From Chloroflexota bacterium (GTDB lineage: Bacteria; Chloroflexota; Anaerolineae; Aggregatilineales; UBA2796), in contig JAJPHV010000034.1 in NCBI GenBank assembly GCA_021325095.1, positions 1-62,192 of the forward strand: a stretch of DNA of 62,192 nucleotides, given 5' to 3'. Positions within the stretch are counted from its first letter, which is position 1, and each line of letters starts with the position of its first letter. The notes below the pieces were generated by a model, which did no database searches, was not told the DNA's origin, and was given only the letters and a program-made list of their open reading frames with translations. Positions 59,593-62,192 of this stretch are shown piece after piece. The translations under genes were made by a program, and so were the position numbers.

Positions 59593-59808
59593 ATGCCTAA
59601 CCGTGTTGTTGACTATCACATCGAGCGGCTCAAGAACAAGAGCGTCGAGGTGCGCCTGAAGTCAATTAATGAATTGAGACTCATTGGCGACCCGGCAGCG
59701 CTGGAACCTCTGGAACAGCTTTACCATAACGATCCAGAACCGGAAGTCCGGCAGGCAGCCCAGGCCGCCGGGCTGGAAATCTTCATGAAGAACCGCAAGA
59801 AGTCGTGA
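59593..59808 (+). CDS. Small HEAT-repeat-like protein
   Basis: 71 residues. Two amphipathic helices carry the HEAT pattern, LKSINELRLIGDPAALEPLEQLYHNDPEPEVRQAAQAAG, with the Pro-Glu-Val-Arg turn. The short length suggests a single pair, probably a protein-protein docking module. ATG 59593 is weakly supported by GCGAG upstream. It is 35 nt before the thioesterase gene on the same strand. The function is unknown. Confidence 0.7.
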   Translation: MPNRVVDYHIERLKNKSVEVRLKSINELRLIGDPAALEPLEQLYHNDPEPEVRQAAQAAGLEIFMKNRKKS

Positions 59809-59843
59809 CTCTGCCGCGACGCGCTCCCAACACAGGATAACTC

Positions 59844-60281
59844 ATGCCGCCTACTGACCGGTTCGTTTCCGAGACGCGCTTCCCGGTGCGCTATGCCGAG
59901 ACGGACGCGATGGGCATTGTGCACCACGCCAGTTTCATCGTCTACCTGGAAGAAGCGCGCTCGCATTATGCGCGTGCCCGCAACGCCGACTACGCCACAT
60001 TGATCGAGATGGGGTACTACCTGACCGTCGCGGAGATCCATGCCCGCTATGCTGCACCGGCCCGATATGGGCAGGTGCTCGTGGCGCGCTGCTGGATCGA
60101 CGATCTGAAAAGCCGGAGTGTCACCTTCGGTTACGAAATTGCCGACTCTCAAACGAAATTGATCCACGTCACAGGTCAATCTCACCACATCTGCATCACC
60201 CATCAGGGACAGGTGGCACGCATTCCACAAGCGTGGGTCACGGCACTGAGTGGACAGCACGGAGCGGACAGTACGGAGTAG
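59844..60281 (+). CDS. Hotdog-fold acyl-CoA thioesterase (YbgC/FadM-like)
   Basis: 145 residues. The N-terminal FPVRYAETDAMGIVHHASFIVYLEEARSHY segment matches the YbgC/4-hydroxybenzoyl-CoA thioesterase family, with the active-site Asp in ETDAMG. A second strand block (SRSVTFGYEI) fits the hotdog fold. The enzyme hydrolyses an acyl-CoA; the chain is unknown. The last ten residues come from a tandem repeat at 60252-60293 that covers the stop codon, so they may be variable. ATG 59844 follows AGGAT. Confidence 0.87.
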   Translation: MPPTDRFVSETRFPVRYAETDAMGIVHHASFIVYLEEARSHYARARNADYATLIEMGYYLTVAEIHARYAAPARYGQVLVARCWIDDLKSRSVTFGYEIADSQTKLIHVTGQSHHICITHQGQVARIPQAWVTALSGQHGADSTE

Positions 60282-60293
60282 ACAGTACGGAGT
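60252..60293. repeat. Three 14-bp tandem repeats across a stop codon
   Basis: GGACAGCACGGAGC, GGACAGTACGGAGT and AGACAGTACGGAGT occupy 60252-60265, 60266-60279 and 60280-60293. The thioesterase TAG (60279-60281) lies at the second/third junction. A gain or loss of a unit would shift frame and change the C-terminus. Confidence 0.75.
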
Positions 60294-60305
60294 TTAGACT
60301 GCCTT

Positions 60306-62093
60306 TCAGCCGGGCGTCGCCGTCGTGCTGGCAACCTGGTTGGTCTTTTCACCTGCCCAGGGCAGGGTGAAAGCAAATTTGCTGCCTTTGCCGGGCGCGC
60401 TTTCGCACCAGATTCGCCCGCCCATCTCCTCGATCAGCCCTTTACAGATAGCGAGGCCCAGGCCCACCCCCGCCCGCGCCGTCGTCGCGCTGCCGTCAAT
60501 CTGGTAAAAGCGCTCGAACACCCGGCGCGTCTGTTCAGGCGTCAGGCCACTGCCCTGATCTCTTACCCAGATTTCGAGCGCATCGTCCCAGACACGTGCA
60601 CCCACCTCAATGGGCGCGTCGGCGGGTGAATATTTGTCCGCATTATCGACCAGGTTCTCGATCACCTGGCGCACCCGTTCGCCATCGGCCAGAATGGGCG
60701 ACAGAGTGGCCGGCAGTTCCCATCGGAAAGGGCGTTCCATGTAGCGCGTCTGCATGGCTTCGCGCAGTTCGTCCAGCAGGGGCAGTGGTTCGACGTGCGT
60801 CAGCTTGATCTCCAACCGCCCGGCTTCCAGCCGGGACATGTCCAGCAGGCTGTTGATCAGCTTTGTCAGGCGATCTGCTTCCTCATTGATGGTGGACATG
60901 TAGTGGATGTGGCGCTCTTTGGAGAGCTTGTCGTAGTAAGAAAGGGTGGTCGTTGCGTGGGCCTTGATGACAGCCAGCGGGGTACGCAGTTCGTGGGATA
61001 CGGTGGACAGCAGTTGCGTCTTAAGCCGATCCGCGTCTTCGGCTTTGTCGAGGGCAATCGCCAGCTCCTGCGTCCGCTCGGCGACGCGCTGCGCCAGCGT
61101 GGCGGCGTGCTGTTCGTTGGCCTCGTTTAGCTCGATGTTATCGAGCGCAACAGCAACCTGTGCGGCCAGGATTTCCAGCAGCCGCAGTTCAAAGACAGAG
61201 GGAATATAGGGCCGCGTGTAGTAGATGGCGATCCAGCCGAGCACGTGCGCATGGCCGCGCAGCGGAACCATCATGCCTGACTGGATATTCTCGATCTGGA
61301 ACATTTCTTGCCAGACCCGCCCTGCGGCAGCGATCTCGTTGGGGCCAATGATCAGGGCACGGTAAGCGCTCGTACCGGCGCTCGCCGGAACATGCCACAC
61401 GCTCATATCGGCCCCGATCAGAGCATCTCCGAAAGTACCGGGCAGGCCGCAGGTGTGGACATCTTCAACCTGGTTGTCCACGGTCAGGAAAATGGCGCAG
61501 CGCTCGGCGCTCAACAATACTTCCGTAATGCGGTTGACCCGGTCAATGACCTGGACAGCATCGGGCAGCAGGTTAAGCTCCATGGACAGGCTGCCGAGGT
61601 ATTCCAGGGCTTGAATGTAATACTGCTGCGCTTCATACACGCGCGCCGTCTCCAGCGCCAGCCCACAGCTATCGACCAAACGCTGGACAGCGCCCCCGTC
61701 AAAATTCGTGGGCAGCGCCGCTTCCCAGCCCAGCGTCGCGCTGCCGATGACTCGATCCTGCACGACAATGGGCCATACAACCAGGTGGCTCAAGCCGAAG
61801 TCAGCCTTGTCGTCCCTGGATAGCTCCTGGTGCACGAAGGCGCGGTTCGCAGCCGCCCGCTCAACCAGTGGCCTTTCTACCGCCACGATCCGGGTTCGGC
61901 TCGTCACGTTGCCAGCCCATTCCGCATCGAAACCGGGAAACCCCAGGCTGCTCAGGTGGATCGCTACAAACGCCGCTCCGGTCACAGCTTGCAGGGACTG
62001 GAGTGCCAGCGCACTATGCTGCTGCATGTTGAGTGAGGTGGAAAGAGAAGCGCCCAGGTTCGCTATGGCACGGGCTTGAAGTTCGTTAATCAT
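60306..62093 (-). CDS. Sensor histidine kinase with two GAF domains
   Basis: 595 residues. Two GAF-like domains (about 10-155 and 180-325), a coiled coil (about 325-360), a HisKA with the phosphorylated His367 in VSHELRTPLAVIKAH, and a HATPase with NLVDNADKYS, DQGSGLT and GVGLGLAICKG. No membrane segment is seen. ATG 62093 is chosen because a TATAAT at 62134-62139 puts the transcript start near 62126, at the same place as an alternative GTG start, which would be leaderless. It is convergent with the thioesterase gene. Confidence 0.88.
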   Translation of the reverse strand: MINELQARAIANLGASLSTSLNMQQHSALALQSLQAVTGAAFVAIHLSSLGFPGFDAEWAGNVTSRTRIVAVERPLVERAAANRAFVHQELSRDDKADFGLSHLVVWPIVVQDRVIGSATLGWEAALPTNFDGGAVQRLVDSCGLALETARVYEAQQYYIQALEYLGSLSMELNLLPDAVQVIDRVNRITEVLLSAERCAIFLTVDNQVEDVHTCGLPGTFGDALIGADMSVWHVPASAGTSAYRALIIGPNEIAAAGRVWQEMFQIENIQSGMMVPLRGHAHVLGWIAIYYTRPYIPSVFELRLLEILAAQVAVALDNIELNEANEQHAATLAQRVAERTQELAIALDKAEDADRLKTQLLSTVSHELRTPLAVIKAHATTTLSYYDKLSKERHIHYMSTINEEADRLTKLINSLLDMSRLEAGRLEIKLTHVEPLPLLDELREAMQTRYMERPFRWELPATLSPILADGERVRQVIENLVDNADKYSPADAPIEVGARVWDDALEIWVRDQGSGLTPEQTRRVFERFYQIDGSATTARAGVGLGLAICKGLIEEMGGRIWCESAPGKGSKFAFTLPWAGEKTNQVASTTATPG

Positions 62094-62133
62094 TGTTGCT
62101 CGATCATGAACATTCCGCGTCTCCACGCTCCCT

Positions 62134-62139
62134 ATTATA
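62134..62139 (-). promoter_or_regulatory. -10 element for the double-GAF kinase
   Basis: On the minus strand TATAAT, with only a weak -35 (TATCGC-like, near 62157-62162). It decides for the ATG at 62093 over the GTG at 62126. Confidence 0.45.
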
Positions 62140-62192
62140 GCGGTTCAGCTCACCGCGCGATATTCAAAGCAAAGCGGCTCTACCCACGCGGG

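Overview
The window is GC-rich bacterial chromosome and reads as an Anaerolineae-like member of the Chloroflexota. That assignment is inferred from gene style: secreted SH3b proteins, a LytR-CpsA-Psr protein, a GT39-like enzyme with a tandem beta-sandwich tail, hybrid kinase/ATPase/TPR regulators, and many CCTCACCCC/CCCCTCTCC palindromes. No rRNA, tRNA, CRISPR array, insertion sequence or prophage was seen. The sequence starts inside one gene. The last gene reads leftward and its start lies inside the window.

Layout. 1-1.2 kb: end of an SH3b protein and a convergent small CPxC protein. 1.7-6.1 kb: a potABCD-like polyamine operon. 6.2-11.4 kb: methylglyoxal synthase, a membrane methyltransferase with a zinc ribbon, an AT-rich NERD nuclease-helicase with its own promoter, an epimerase and a HIT protein. 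11.4-18.7 kb: envelope genes (GT39-like glycosyltransferase, two unknowns, LCP protein, secreted SH3b protein). 18.7-24.5 kb: homoserine dehydrogenase, a small unknown, GNAT, MeaB plus the B12-binding subunit of methylmalonyl-CoA mutase, an FG-GAP-like lipoprotein and phenylalanine hydroxylase. 24.7-28.6 kb: argS-dcd-zinc ribbon operon in which dcd is split by an HNH intein. 28.7-32.1 kb: a strong promoter, cobalamin riboswitch and terminator ahead of a btuCFD-like B12 importer. 32.1-45.2 kb: a Ser/Thr kinase-ATPase-TPR protein, a double USP protein and a 2,877-residue cyclic beta-1,2-glucan synthase-like enzyme. 45.4-55.7 kb: a LacI-controlled sugar locus. 55.8-62.1 kb: MutL, two sensor histidine kinases, a HEAT-like protein and a thioesterase.

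How the genes fit together. The riboswitch-controlled importer supplies B12, and the mutase subunit with its chaperone MeaB uses it. The LacI locus carries an ABC sugar importer, an (alpha/alpha)6 glycosidase-like enzyme, a GH13_18 phosphorylase resembling glucosylglycerate phosphorylase, and a 2-hydroxyacid dehydrogenase. That set suggests uptake and phosphorolysis of an alpha-glucoside of an acid or polyol such as glucosylglycerate, by analogy with the E. coli ycj operon. Twin 14-bp operators overlap and follow the lacI promoter.

The most unusual items are the intein placed directly after the catalytic Arg of dCTP deaminase, an SH3b-like domain inside a MalF-type permease, a dispersed palindrome translated in-frame within the BtuD-like ATPase, and the single-gene NERD-helicase.
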